Notes: generated from the sequence alone by a model not told the origin. A stretch of DNA of 64,000 nucleotides from Aedoeadaptatus coxii (GCF_001553115.1 NZ_KQ960172.1:86111-150110), one strand, 5' to 3'; counted from the first letter of the stretch, positions 1 through 8,620 are shown. A program made the numbers and translations.

Positions 1-359
1 TTCTTCGCTGCTTCTTTTGCTTGTTTTAAGGCGTCTTCCGCTTTGGCTTTGGCATCATTGACGATTTTATCGACCGTACCTTGATCCGATGCTTGATCGA
101 TTTGATTCTTAAAGCCTTTCTTTTCGTCCTCATTGAGGTTGGGAAGGTTATCTATTTCTTTTTTCCCTGATTCTTTCTTTTCATCTAAGGCTTTTTTGGC
201 TTCGGCGTTTTGCTCTTTCGCTTTAACCACGATGTCGTCTACTTCGCCTTTGGTCGTAGCCTTCTCGATTTGGTCTTTAAAATCGTCTTTCGTTTGTTTA
301 CTAAGATAGGGTAGGTTTTCTACTTCTTTCTTCGCTGCTTCTTTTGCTTGTTTTAAGGC
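1..359 (-). repeat. GA-module-type repeat array with an exact 32-base DNA repeat
   Basis: Bases 1-32 and 328-359 are identical, 327 bases (109 codons) apart. The spacing covers two modules of about 54 residues each, so the unit that was copied appears to be a pair of modules. The array continues past the left edge. The encoded helices carry the LPxL-x-x-x-x-K core and a D-x-I-V-x-x-A-K end typical of GA modules. Confidence 0.7.
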
Positions 360-1856
360 ATCTTTCGCATTTGCACGGTCTGTATTGGTTTGTTGGGCTT
401 GCTCTAATACTTTGTCGACGGCATCTTTATCCTTCGCATCGTCAATGGATGTTTTAGCTTCGGTTTTTTCGTCTTTCGTCAGTTCATCCAACAAATCGAT
501 GGTGGCTTTGGCTTCTTCTTTCACGTTAGTTAGATCAGTTTTTTCTTCTTCAACAAGTATATCTAATAATCTGATAGCTCCTCGACTATTGTTTGAAAAA
601 TATAACATTGCATATTCTGGCTTATCTTCCGGATTAAAAGTTACAGTAGCTTTGGGATTTAATTTCTTAATTTCACTTAGTATCTTCTCTTTTTCTTTTC
701 TCGTAAGCTCTTTTATATTTCCGACTTTTATTTTGTCTTTTGGCTTTTTAATTACAAAAAGAATGTCCAATTTTCCATCATTATACCTTAGTTTAATAAA
801 TTCTCTTTCGATTTTAATATTAATCTCATCGCCATTACGTAGACGAGGTCTGATATACATCGTTTTTCCATTTAAATAGTAATGTCCATCCGATAGATCT
901 TTGTCGTCGTTCACTCTATTTAAATGTCTATTGTTCATTGAAATTGCCTCTATATGGACTTTTGTAAATAAGTCCCAGGTGATTTTTCCATAACCATTTC
1001 TTGATGATTCGTATTTTTGTGTAGCCTCAGATGTTGCATCCACGTCGGTTTGAGAGTTTTGGCGAGGCTTTACCACCCCATCTTTCAGGGTAAACTTATA
1101 GGTTTTATTCCCAATCTTAATGTCTATGTTTGCATTTCCCTTTAAACGCGGACTGAAATATATTCTATCGTTTTCTTGATAAAATCTTCCGCCTTTTAAA
1201 TATTTATACTTTTCTACTTTTCTAAATGAATTTCCATTAATCGAAAGGCCATCTACGGTTTTTCTTTCAACTAGTTTCCATACAAATTTTCCATAACCAT
1301 CACTGGATATCATGTATTCCGGCATTCCCTCAGCTTGAGGCTTTTGAAACGGATACAATCTCCCTTGTTTATACTCGAAGTTATGATTTTTTCCCTTGAC
1401 CTTAATTTCGACCTTATCACCCAATGTAAGGCCGGGGTTTATATAGATTTTTCCTTTTTCGTAAAAGTAATATCCTTCACGCAGATATTCATCCGAACTC
1501 CCTTTTCTTAATGATCTTCCGTTAATAGAAATGCCATCAATATCGCTAACGGTTTTTTTTAATCTTTTCCACTTTATACTACATTTTTTCTGATTGTATT
1601 CAAGAGAATTTTTTATCTCTTTTTCCGTATCTGAAGAAGCTGAAGACTTAGTATCTACATGGCGGTGGTTCATCGACTGATAAACAATTGCCTGAGTTGC
1701 CATATTTGTACTGTATTCTTCTCCTTTGCTTTCAGACAGAGCATAAACATTTGTCGGTAACAGACCCGCCACCATAGAAAATCCCAAAAGGCATGAGACA
1801 AATCCGACAGATAGTTTTCGCATACCGTAATGCGGTTGCTGATTCTTATGATTCAT
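1..1856 (-). CDS. YSIRK-type secreted surface protein with GA-like modules (partial, C-terminus off window)
   Basis: The first 618 residues are in the window and the frame is open at base 1. The start ATG at 1856 has a GGAGG ribosome site six bases upstream. Residues 10-25 (YGMRKLSVGFVSCLLG) are a YSIRK-G/S-type export signal, followed by a hydrophobic stretch. Residues about 90-370 hold three degenerate copies of a roughly 95-residue module that I cannot name. They share a W, an ING-like motif, a G-YY/RFY motif and a Y-I-x-P-x-L motif. Residues about 380-430 resemble the small LT-x-x-E-K domain common in Gram-positive surface proteins. From about 440 on there are GA-module-type helical repeats with LPNLNEDEK- and LPYLSKQTK-like cores. 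GA modules in anaerobic cocci and streptococci bind serum albumin; albumin binding here is inference. YSIRK proteins usually end in a sortase signal, which would lie outside the window. Confidence 0.9.
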   Translation of the reverse strand, partial: MNHKNQQPHYGMRKLSVGFVSCLLGFSMVAGLLPTNVYALSESKGEEYSTNMATQAIVYQSMNHRHVDTKSSASSDTEKEIKNSLEYNQKKCSIKWKRLKKTVSDIDGISINGRSLRKGSSDEYLREGYYFYEKGKIYINPGLTLGDKVEIKVKGKNHNFEYKQGRLYPFQKPQAEGMPEYMISSDGYGKFVWKLVERKTVDGLSINGNSFRKVEKYKYLKGGRFYQENDRIYFSPRLKGNANIDIKIGNKTYKFTLKDGVVKPRQNSQTDVDATSEATQKYESSRNGYGKITWDLFTKVHIEAISMNNRHLNRVNDDKDLSDGHYYLNGKTMYIRPRLRNGDEINIKIEREFIKLRYNDGKLDILFVIKKPKDKIKVGNIKELTRKEKEKILSEIKKLNPKATVTFNPEDKPEYAMLYFSNNSRGAIRLLDILVEEEKTDLTNVKEEAKATIDLLDELTKDEKTEAKTSIDDAKDKDAVDKVLEQAQQTNTDRANAKDALKQAKEAAKKEVENLPYLSKQTKDDFKDQIEKATTKGEVDDIVVKAKEQNAEAKKALDEKKESGKKEIDNLPNLNEDEKKGFKNQIDQASDQGTVDKIVNDAKAKAEDALKQAKEAAK

Positions 1857-1974
1857 TATTCCTCCTTCATTCTTCATTAAATTCATATGACGCTTTGTCG
1901 ATCATCCGTTATCTATCTATTTTTCGTAACTGATATACTCCAAAGTTGTCATAGGTATAACCCCTATGGAGTTC

Positions 1975-2002
1975 ATTATATCAATTCGATATCTATTATC
2001 AA
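1975..2002 (-). promoter_or_regulatory. Sigma-A-type promoter of the YSIRK protein gene
   Basis: Reading the minus strand, TTGATA (1997-2002) and TATAAT (1975-1980) are separated by 16 bases. Transcription would start near 1968 and give a leader of about 110 bases. An inverted repeat, CATAGG-N7-CCTATG at 1950-1968, sits at the predicted start and could be an operator (inference). Confidence 0.7.
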
Positions 2003-2137
2003 CACCTGTTTTTAATGTTTATCGTCAGATTTACGGTAAATATATATTAGTTTTTCCTTTATATGTTAATTGTTTTCGTTTCATGGCCGTTATTTTATTT
2101 TCATTCTTTATTTTTAATTGTTATTTTAACATTTTAA

Positions 2138-2186
2138 AATAACACACCCTCCCTATCGTTATTTCCGATAAGGAGGGTATGTTATT
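2138..2186 (-). terminator. Intrinsic terminator after the D,D-carboxypeptidase gene
   Basis: A 21-base stem (2138-2158 with 2166-2186, two G-U type mismatches) has a 7-base loop and is followed on the minus strand by a T-rich stretch. The rest of the 1857-2206 gap is AT-rich leader and promoter sequence with no gene that I can see. Confidence 0.85.
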
Positions 2187-2206
2187 TCATTTTCTATGAA
2201 TTTGTT

Positions 2207-3544
2207 TTAATGGAGGTGGCTCTTAAGGTTTAACATCATCAGCGTGGCTTCTTCTCGGCTCGCCGTTCCTTTTGGATCGAAGACATTGCCGCTTCGTCCG
2301 TGTAGTATTTTTCGAGCCGTCAATCCCGCCACGGCTTTTCGATAGACGGGGTGTATTTTTTCTCTGTCTTTAAAGGGCAGGCGCATCACACGATCGTCGT
2401 ATTTCATGGCGACGTAGACGATGCGCGCCATTTCTTCCCGAGTTATCAACTGATCCGGGCGGAATGTTCCGTCGCCGTATCCATCGATCAGGCCGGCGCT
2501 TTTCGCCGCCCCGACGGCATTTTTGTAATAGGCATCGTCTGAAACATCCCTAAAGCCCGTTTCCCCGTCGTGGACCGGCAGTTTCATGGCGAGGGCCATT
2601 AAGAGGGTAAACTCGCCGCGGCTCATGGGTTCTCTTCCCTGAAAACTGGAAAGATGTCTGTATGCCGCCGTATTCATTCCCTCATGTTCTGCACGCTCCG
2701 GCACCTGATTCGCCCACGAGGAGGTGGTGTAAAAGTTCATAACGTAATTTAAAATAGCCATGGTGTCGTAGTAGCGCTGATCTTTTCCCTTGGAGCCCAT
2801 GACCACGGAAATTAAATGGCGCCCTTTTTTCGTGTAAGTCGCCGTCAAACATTGGCCTGCAAAGGATGTGGTGCCCGTTTTAAAACCGTTGATTCCTTCA
2901 AAATGGCGGAAGTTTCTGTAAAATCGATTGGTCGAGCGGTACACCTGGTCTTTATAAAGTACTTGATGTTTCGATGTGGTATTGAGAATTTCCGGGTATT
3001 CGCGAATAATGGCGCGGGTTAAAAGGGCCTGTGCTCTCGGCGTGACGCGATTAGGTTTGAGCCCGTTCGGCTCGGTGTAGTAGGCATCGATGCCCAGAGT
3101 TTTCGCCTTTTCATTCATCAGCTCGGCAAATTGTTCCTCCGATCCGCCGCCTAAATATTCCCCTATGGCGATGCCCATTTGATTGTTGCTCTTGACTAAA
3201 AAGGGCTCGAACAAATCGCCTAGTCGCTCTTCGTCGTCGAAATTTGTTTTATCCCAAGAGGATTTGGTGCGCGCATTGTCCGAAATGGGAATCATGGTAT
3301 CCCACGTGATGTCGCCGCTGCGAATAGCATCCAGTACTAAAAAAGCAGTCATGACTTTGGTCATGGACGCGGCGGAAAAGGGTTTGTCTCCGTTTTTTTC
3401 GTAAAGTATTTGTCCCGTGTCGTAATCCATAACGATGGCGCCCTTTGCGCTGATATTCGGCGCTTTCGCCGCAAAACTCGCCGTTGGCGTCAGCAACATC
3501 ACGACGGCGAGAAATAATATCACCGGTTTGTTAAATTGTTTCAT
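2207..3544 (-). CDS. D-alanyl-D-alanine carboxypeptidase with C-terminal SLH domains
   Basis: A serine-type penicillin-binding protein (peptidase S11 fold) of 445 residues that would trim the terminal D-Ala from peptidoglycan stem peptides outside the membrane. A signal peptide ending near ASFAAKA is followed by the three active-site motifs: SMTK (about residue 60), SNN (about 119) and KTG (about 222). The usual C-terminal membrane anchor is replaced from about residue 290 by SLH domains; the clearest reads GYGDGTFRPDQLITREEMAR. The enzyme is therefore probably held to secondary cell-wall polymer rather than to the membrane. The ATG at 3544 is preferred to one 15 bases upstream because a GGAG site lies at proper spacing before it. 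A TAAAAT -10 box lies at 3574-3579, but no good -35 was seen. Confidence 0.93.
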   Translation of the reverse strand: MKQFNKPVILFLAVVMLLTPTASFAAKAPNISAKGAIVMDYDTGQILYEKNGDKPFSAASMTKVMTAFLVLDAIRSGDITWDTMIPISDNARTKSSWDKTNFDDEERLGDLFEPFLVKSNNQMGIAIGEYLGGGSEEQFAELMNEKAKTLGIDAYYTEPNGLKPNRVTPRAQALLTRAIIREYPEILNTTSKHQVLYKDQVYRSTNRFYRNFRHFEGINGFKTGTTSFAGQCLTATYTKKGRHLISVVMGSKGKDQRYYDTMAILNYVMNFYTTSSWANQVPERAEHEGMNTAAYRHLSSFQGREPMSRGEFTLLMALAMKLPVHDGETGFRDVSDDAYYKNAVGAAKSAGLIDGYGDGTFRPDQLITREEMARIVYVAMKYDDRVMRLPFKDREKIHPVYRKAVAGLTARKILHGRSGNVFDPKGTASREEATLMMLNLKSHLH

Positions 3545-3590
3545 TCCGTCTCCTTTCAAACACAGCTTGTTCTATTTTAACAAATTCTCA

Positions 3591-3620
3591 CAAAAAATCC
3601 CCACGGTTTTTCCGCGGGGA
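3591..3620 (-). terminator. Intrinsic terminator after the SLH-glutaredoxin gene
   Basis: On the minus strand a 9-bp GC-rich stem (3598-3606 with 3612-3620, one mismatch) is followed by a run of T. It closes the capA-like/SLH-glutaredoxin unit. Confidence 0.85.
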
Positions 3621-3628
3621 CTCCCTCT

Positions 3629-4567
3629 TTATTCACTTTCAAATACACTCATGAGTTTAAAGGGGCTGAAGCCTTCCACTACTTTTCCGTCTACTTCGAT
3701 CATAGGAAGAGAACGGTAGCCTTTCGACTGAAATTCTTCCAAGGCTTTTTCGTCGATACCCACGTTCTTTTCCACATAGGCAGATTTTAAAGTGTCGGTT
3801 AAAAATGCTTTCGCCATGTTGCAGTAATTGCAATCGTCGCGAGTGTAAATGACGACGTGGCGTTTTTTACGTACGGGCGGCGTGTAATCTTTGGCGGCTT
3901 TTGTAATTCTCGCCATTTCGCTTCTGCGGATGGGGCGATCACCTTCGAATTTTCCGTCGCTTCCCTCCGGCGCCAAGACATTAATCTTCACAAGAGCTGC
4001 CACATATTCCGCCACGGGCACCGGTTGATCGAACTGGTCGCCGATGGTACCTAATGCGTCGAGATCGGCAAGTTTTAATATGCTGAAGTCGGTATTGCGA
4101 GGTATGCGAAGGGCGCGAGCGTAATAAGAGGCAATTTGTCTTCTCGTCGGACAGCTTTTTTTCGGTTGTGCAAAAGCACCCGCCTTACTCGCATCCATCA
4201 TTTGTTTTTCGGTGATGACCCGTTGCTCCAAGGCGTAAGCTGCAGCCTCATACGCCCAATTTTCTACACCTGCGCGGCGTACGATATTGCCGTAGGAAAG
4301 TACGGCTTGTCGCAGTTCCCCTTCTGTAGGATTTTTAATTCCCTTAATAAGAGAGAACGTTTCGGATAAGGAAACGGGATCGTTGGGCTTAAAAGTACCG
4401 TCGGGGAATCCTTTTAAGACGCCGGCAGACGTCAATTCTTCAATATAGGGCCGCGCCCAATGGGTATCGGGAACATCGGTAAAAGACGATGCATAGGCTA
4501 CTTGCGTTAAACCGGTTACGAGAGCCAAGCTGCACAGTGCGATGCTCCCCCATTTATTTTTCTTCAT
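3629..4567 (-). CDS. Secreted SLH-domain protein fused to a glutaredoxin-like domain
   Basis: A protein of 312 residues. An N-terminal signal peptide ends near VAYASS. Next comes a clear SLH domain (FTDVPDTHWARPYIEEL, then GFPDGTFKPNDPVS) and two more degenerate SLH-like stretches up to about residue 225. The last 75 residues form a glutaredoxin/thioredoxin-fold domain: a VVIYTRDDCNYCNMAKAF strand-turn-helix with a CNYC active site (about residues 246-249), a YRSLPMIEVDG cis-proline segment and a GFSP end. This suggests a thiol-disulfide oxidoreductase displayed on the cell wall; the electron source is unknown. The start at 4567 is preferred over 4573 because the GGAAAGGA site sits directly against the earlier ATG. 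The gene overlaps the upstream capA-like gene by 14 bases, so the two are translationally coupled. Confidence 0.88.
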   Translation of the reverse strand: MKKNKWGSIALCSLALVTGLTQVAYASSFTDVPDTHWARPYIEELTSAGVLKGFPDGTFKPNDPVSLSETFSLIKGIKNPTEGELRQAVLSYGNIVRRAGVENWAYEAAAYALEQRVITEKQMMDASKAGAFAQPKKSCPTRRQIASYYARALRIPRNTDFSILKLADLDALGTIGDQFDQPVPVAEYVAALVKINVLAPEGSDGKFEGDRPIRRSEMARITKAAKDYTPPVRKKRHVVIYTRDDCNYCNMAKAFLTDTLKSAYVEKNVGIDEKALEEFQSKGYRSLPMIEVDGKVVEGFSPFKLMSVFESE

Positions 4568-5711
4568 GTTCATTCCTTTCCTTCTTCATCTGAATCACTA
4601 AATTCGGATCGATACGTTTTTCATGTTCGCGCTCCGCTTCTTCTAAGCGGCCGCGGATGTTGTCGATACGCTCTACAGGCATTTCCCCTGTAAGAGCGTA
4701 AACCACGGGAATCACCTCAAAATGAAGACCGCCTGCAGTATATTTGTCGACATAGAGGGCCAAAGGCTCAAAGCTTTCCACGCGCGTTCCCTTGTCGTCT
4801 TTGATAATGGATGCGCGTACCATCTGCCCGGTTTCTACATCGCGGCGATTCATATATTCCCGTCTTTGATTGGATACGAAGTTCCCCATGGAATAGGCGA
4901 CAAAAGTTTTTCCATCTTTCGTCACCACATTATCCACCCCTTGAGGAACGTGGGGATGGGATCCCAGTATAAGCGCCACGCCGCGTTCTGCTAAAAAACG
5001 AGCTTGCGCTCTTTGTAGATCGGTAGGCTCTTTGCGATACTCTTCGCCCCAGTGTATATAACAAATTATAGCATCTACGCCTTTTTCTTTTAAGTAGCGA
5101 ATATCATTTTCCACCTTTTCTTCGGAAAAAATACTGACGGCAAAGGGCTTGTCGCTATTTTTCAAAAGATTATCGAAGCCATTAAGTCCGTAAGTATAGC
5201 AGATAAAACCCAACTTTATGCCGTTAACCTCTTTTATTAAAGGAGGCGTGTCTTCTATTTGCGTACCCATGACATCGAGGCCGGCTTCTTTTAAATAGTG
5301 ATAGGTGCTTTCCACTCCGTCCATTACTTTATCGTAACTATGATTGTTGGCGGTGGAGATAATATCAAATCCCACGTCTTTAAAATCGCGGGCCGCCTCT
5401 TTAGGGGAAGAGAATACAGGATAGGTCGTATAGCCCTTGGAGCCGTCGGTGAGCGTCGTTTCGAGATTAATCATGGCAATATCCGCCTCTTGAATATAGG
5501 GCGTTAAATAGCGAAAGATAGGCTTAAAATCATAACCGCCATTTTTTTCTGCCGCACGTAATTGCGGATGATGGAGCATGAAGTCTCCCAGGGCAAGAAT
5601 ATCGACTCGTTGAACCGGTTGCTGTGCCGTTTTTTGTGGAGAGCTTTTCTCCTCCGGTGCACATCCCGATAACATAAAGAGCAGCATAAAAACAAGCAGT
5701 ATTTTTTTCAT
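4554..5711 (-). CDS. CapA/PgsA-family metallophosphatase-fold lipoprotein
   Basis: A protein of 385 residues starting with a lipoprotein signal (MLLFMLSGC, lipobox Cys17). The mature part has the CapA (poly-gamma-glutamate synthesis) fold: an ALGDFMLH metal-binding start, INLETTLTDGSKGYTTYPVF, a STANNHSYDK motif, CYIHWGEEY, and GSHPHVPQGVD near residue 250. Family members belong to the calcineurin-like phosphoesterase superfamily and act outside the membrane in poly-glutamate or other envelope polymer metabolism. No pgsB/pgsC partner is in the window, so the substrate is unknown. The SD is AAAGGAG. The gene starts about 25 bases after the RNase P RNA terminator, leaving no space for its own promoter there. 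Confidence 0.88.
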   Translation of the reverse strand: MKKILLVFMLLFMLSGCAPEEKSSPQKTAQQPVQRVDILALGDFMLHHPQLRAAEKNGGYDFKPIFRYLTPYIQEADIAMINLETTLTDGSKGYTTYPVFSSPKEAARDFKDVGFDIISTANNHSYDKVMDGVESTYHYLKEAGLDVMGTQIEDTPPLIKEVNGIKLGFICYTYGLNGFDNLLKNSDKPFAVSIFSEEKVENDIRYLKEKGVDAIICYIHWGEEYRKEPTDLQRAQARFLAERGVALILGSHPHVPQGVDNVVTKDGKTFVAYSMGNFVSNQRREYMNRRDVETGQMVRASIIKDDKGTRVESFEPLALYVDKYTAGGLHFEVIPVVYALTGEMPVERIDNIRGRLEEAEREHEKRIDPNLVIQMKKERNEHEEK

Positions 5712-5734
5712 CCCACACTCCTTTGAAATATGTA

Positions 5735-5760
5735 CAAAAAAAGCGGAGGATTCTCCGCTC
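5735..5760 (-). terminator. Intrinsic terminator of RNase P RNA
   Basis: On the minus strand AGCGGAG-loop-CTCCGCT is followed by seven T. It lies immediately after the 3' pairing arm of the RNA. Confidence 0.9.
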
Positions 5761-5761
5761 T

Positions 5762-6091
5762 TGTCGACTACGTCTATAAGCCGTGTTTTGTATTCGTTAA
5801 CTATCTATCTGGACCTTCCGTCACCGGAGGCTCTAGCGACCTACCTATCCGGAGGCGACGAGTAATCGCCTTTAATCCACTTTGGTCTTGCTTCGGATGG
5901 GGTTTACATAGCCGCATAGTCGCCTATGCGCTGGTGAGCTCTTACCTCACCTTTCCACCCTTACCTTTTCAGGCGGTATCTCTCTGTTGCACTAGCCTTA
6001 GGGTCGCCCCCACCGGACGTTATCCGGCATCCTTACTCTGTGAAGCACGGACTTTCCTCGCATACGCGCAGTTAACCGACGTACTCGACTT
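5762..6091 (-). ncRNA. rnpB: RNase P RNA (catalytic subunit of ribonuclease P)
   Basis: Read on the minus strand, the region contains the universally conserved GAGGAAAGTCC element near the 5' end, a downstream ACAGAG/GATACCGCC region, a conserved AAGGGTGGAAAGGTGAGGTA-type core and a long closing helix formed by 6078-6089 with 5763-5774. These are the landmarks of bacterial RNase P RNA, which cuts the 5' leader from tRNA precursors. The length, about 330 bases, fits. The ends are estimated from the closing helix, promoter and terminator. No protein-coding ORF competes on this strand. Confidence 0.93.
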
Positions 6092-6094
6092 CTT

Positions 6095-6123
6095 ATTTTA
6101 CCATAGGGCTCTTTAAATATCAA
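6095..6123 (-). promoter_or_regulatory. Sigma-A-type promoter of rnpB
   Basis: TTGATA (6118-6123), a 17-base spacer and TAAAAT (6095-6100) on the minus strand place the start near 6088, at the 5' arm of the RNase P closing helix. The -35 box overlaps the end of the upstream nif3-like gene. Confidence 0.8.
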
Positions 6124-6868
6124 AGACAAAAGGACTGTTCATGACGACGTGAGCCGTCGCGTCTGAAACGTCTTCCGCCCAAGCAGCCATGGCTTCTAAA
6201 ATTGCTTTTTCGCTGTGAAAATGACCGATGTCCAGGACCATAAGCCCGATTTCGTAGGCTCGTTGGCCGTCGTGATGTTTCACATCACCAGTAATTAAAA
6301 CATCGGCTCCTTTAAACGCCGCTTCATCTATAAAATCCGCGCCGCTTCCGCCTACAAACGCAACTCTCTGCACGCGCTCTTTTTTCTGCCCGTAACAACG
6401 AATGCCGGTAATGGATTCCCTTTCGAAAATATCCTTTAGATCCTTTAAGCTTAAAGATGACGTGCCGAGAATTCCCAGCTCTTCCTCATCACTCAGTACC
6501 GTTACGTCTTGAAGGCTCAGCTTTTCGATCCACTGATCGTTCACGCCGCCTTTTGCTTTGTCCATGGATGTATGGGAGGAGTAGACGGAAATGTTGTGGC
6601 GAATGAGATCGCACACCATTTTTCCTCTGAGCGTCCTATCCTCTACCATTTCCAGGGGCGAAAAAATAAAAGGATGATGGGTTATGATGAGCTCCGCTCC
6701 TTTTTCCATGGCAAGATCGACCACATCGCGGGTAACATCCATGGCCACGACGACATTTTTCACCTCTCGCTCTCCTAATCGCAATTGCCAACCCGTTTTG
6801 TCCCAAGGCTCCTGCAATTCTTCCGGCGCCCATGCTCGTAATTTATTGATGAGTTCTACTGTATTCAA
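6113..6868 (-). CDS. Nif3-like dinuclear metal centre protein
   Basis: A protein of 251 residues of the NIF3/YqfO family, a widely conserved cytoplasmic hexamer binding two metal ions per subunit; its cellular role is not settled. Visible metal ligands are the IITHHPFIF pair near residue 62 and the C-terminal DIGHFHSE segment. The central insert of about 120 residues seen in Bacillus YqfO is absent, so this is the short form. The start is a TTG at 6868 with GGAGG six bases before it. The gene overlaps trmK by 26 bases, the usual neighbour order in Firmicutes. Confidence 0.9.
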   Translation of the reverse strand: MNTVELINKLRAWAPEELQEPWDKTGWQLRLGEREVKNVVVAMDVTRDVVDLAMEKGAELIITHHPFIFSPLEMVEDRTLRGKMVCDLIRHNISVYSSHTSMDKAKGGVNDQWIEKLSLQDVTVLSDEEELGILGTSSLSLKDLKDIFERESITGIRCYGQKKERVQRVAFVGGSGADFIDEAAFKGADVLITGDVKHHDGQRAYEIGLMVLDIGHFHSEKAILEAMAAWAEDVSDATAHVVMNSPFVFDI

Positions 6869-7514
6869 GATAATCCTCCCACACCTTTACATCGTCTTGC
6901 GCTTTTTCGATGACATCCGCCCGCCCGCTTTTTTCAACGGCGCGTCGCACACCGCGAAGTCTTTCCAGTTCTTTTTCCGCCATAGGAATAAAATCAACTC
7001 GTTGAGCAAAACTTTTCCAGCCGATGGTCGAGCCGTCGCCTTTTTTCACGAGAAGAACGGGATAAAATTTTCCGCGCTCTTCCACAAGATCCGATTGTAG
7101 TAATGCAAAACCCGATGCGTTCAAATAATCGAATAGATCTTCCGCTCCCTGCATAGGTTGTAAAATCAAATACTCCAAAGCAGCCGCTTTGTCCGGATCA
7201 CGTTGCAAAATATCGGCAATTAATCGGCCGCCCATGCCCATAATAATGGCCGCATTCATCTCGCCCACTTTCATGGGCTTCAGGCCATCGCCTACTCTTA
7301 AACTAAATGATTCTTGAGGAAATCGCGACGACAAAAGACTCCTCGCTTTTTCCAAACTGGGCGCAGAAATATCGCTTGCGATTACTTTTTTCGCGAGATG
7401 CTCCTCTAAAAGAGCATAGGAGATATAGCCGTGATCACAGCCGATATCTCCTATGCAGTCCACGGGTTCAACCAGTTCAAGCACCCGCTGAAGGCGTTTT
7501 GATTCCGGCATCAT
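6843..7514 (-). CDS. trmK: tRNA (adenine(22)-N1)-methyltransferase
   Basis: A protein of 223 residues. The SAM-binding motif ([12 protein letters not shown], about residues 21-32) and the following [13 protein letters not shown] motif match the TrmK family, which methylates N1 of A22 in tRNA. The context, directly downstream of the major sigma factor and before the nif3 gene, is the same as in Bacillus. Its ATG overlaps the rpoD stop in an ATGA arrangement, which suggests reinitiation. Confidence 0.9.
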   Translation of the reverse strand: MMPESKRLQRVLELVEPVDCIGDIGCDHGYISYALLEEHLAKKVIASDISAPSLEKARSLLSSRFPQESFSLRVGDGLKPMKVGEMNAAIIMGMGGRLIADILQRDPDKAAALEYLILQPMQGAEDLFDYLNASGFALLQSDLVEERGKFYPVLLVKKGDGSTIGWKSFAQRVDFIPMAEKELERLRGVRRAVEKSGRADVIEKAQDDVKVWEDYLEYSRTHQ

Positions 7515-8620
7515 TCGAGAAAATCCTTTAGTTTTTTACTGCGACTCGGATGGCGCAATTTACGAAGAGCCTTTGCCTCAATTTGACGAATCCGTTCCCG
7601 GGTAACGTCAAATTCCCTGCCTACTTCTTCCAAGGTACGGGCGCGCCCGTCTTCCAAGCCGAAGCGAAGGGTAAGGACCTGTTTTTCTCTTTCCGTAAGC
7701 GTCGTCAGCACGTCGCCTAATTGTTCTTTTAAAAGCGTAAATGTCGCCGCTTCTTGAGGAGATAAAATATCGTCGTCGGGAATAAAATCACCTAAGTGAG
7801 AATCTTCCTCTTCCCCAATAGGCGTTTCCAAACTGACGGGCTCTTGAGCGATTTTTTGAATTTCACGCACTTTTTCCACGGTAATGCCCATTTCCTCGGC
7901 GATTTCTTCCGGCTGAGGATCTCGACCTAAATCTTGCACCAATTGACGTTGCACTCTTACTAATTTATTAATGGTTTCCACCATGTGTACGGGAATACGA
8001 ATCGTACGTGCCTGATCGGCAATGGCGCGGGTAATGGCTTGACGAATCCACCAGGTCGCATAGGTAGAGAACTTGAAACCTTTTTTATAGTCGAATTTAT
8101 CTACGGCTTTCATTAATCCGAGATTGCCTTCTTGAATTAAATCTAAAAAGCTCATGCCGCGGCCCACATAGCGTTTGGCGATGCTGACCACAAGACGCAA
8201 ATTTGCCTCGGCAAGTTCCCGCTTGGCAAGCTCGTCTCCCTCTTCCATGCGCTTGGCGATTTCAACTTCTTCGTCGGCTTCCAAAAGGGGAATCTTCCCG
8301 ATCTCTTTTAAATACATGCGCACCGGGTCGTCCACATTGCCGCTTCGTACAGGGCTTTCTTTTTTCTTTTTATCCTCGACCTTGATCTTTTTTTCTTCTT
8401 GATCCTCGTCTTTTAAAATATTCACGTCAAGATCTTCGAATTCGGCGTAAATGTCGTCCATTTCGTCGCTGGAAAGGTCGATATCTTCCAGGGCGTCGAC
8501 GACTTCTTTAGTCGTTAAACTCCCCTTTTGAACGCCTTTTTTAAATAATTTTTCAATGGCCGGATCTTTCTCCATAATATGTTCATCAAACTCGTGCATT
8601 TGATCATTGCTCTTAGTCAT
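7511..8620 (-). CDS. rpoD: RNA polymerase primary sigma factor (sigma-70/sigma-A)
   Basis: A protein of 369 residues, similar in length to Bacillus SigA. Region 1.1 is short and acidic and is followed by a charged linker with a Lys run. Region 1.2 ([12 protein letters not shown]), regions 2.1-2.4 ([13 protein letters not shown] through [16 protein letters not shown]), region 3 and the region 4.2 helix-turn-helix ([20 protein letters not shown]) are all intact. It directs core polymerase to -35/-10 promoters such as those listed here. The ATG follows the dnaG stop with no gap (TAG then ATG), keeping the ancient primase-sigma pair. Confidence 0.97.
   Translation of the reverse strand: MTKSNDQMHEFDEHIMEKDPAIEKLFKKGVQKGSLTTKEVVDALEDIDLSSDEMDDIYAEFEDLDVNILKDEDQEEKKIKVEDKKKKESPVRSGNVDDPVRMYLKEIGKIPLLEADEEVEIAKRMEEGDELAKRELAEANLRLVVSIAKRYVGRGMSFLDLIQEGNLGLMKAVDKFDYKKGFKFSTYATWWIRQAITRAIADQARTIRIPVHMVETINKLVRVQRQLVQDLGRDPQPEEIAEEMGITVEKVREIQKIAQEPVSLETPIGEEEDSHLGDFIPDDDILSPQEAATFTLLKEQLGDVLTTLTEREKQVLTLRFGLEDGRARTLEEVGREFDVTRERIRQIEAKALRKLRHPSRSKKLKDFLE

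Noticed and set aside
385-879. Plus-strand ORF of 164 codons, Ser-rich
   Set aside because: Antisense to the YSIRK protein; the Ser/Phe-rich composition is what a Lys/Glu-rich gene gives on the other strand.
5730-6116. Plus-strand ORF of 128 codons
   Set aside because: It is antisense to RNase P RNA, which explains the conservation of the region; the protein has no recognisable features.
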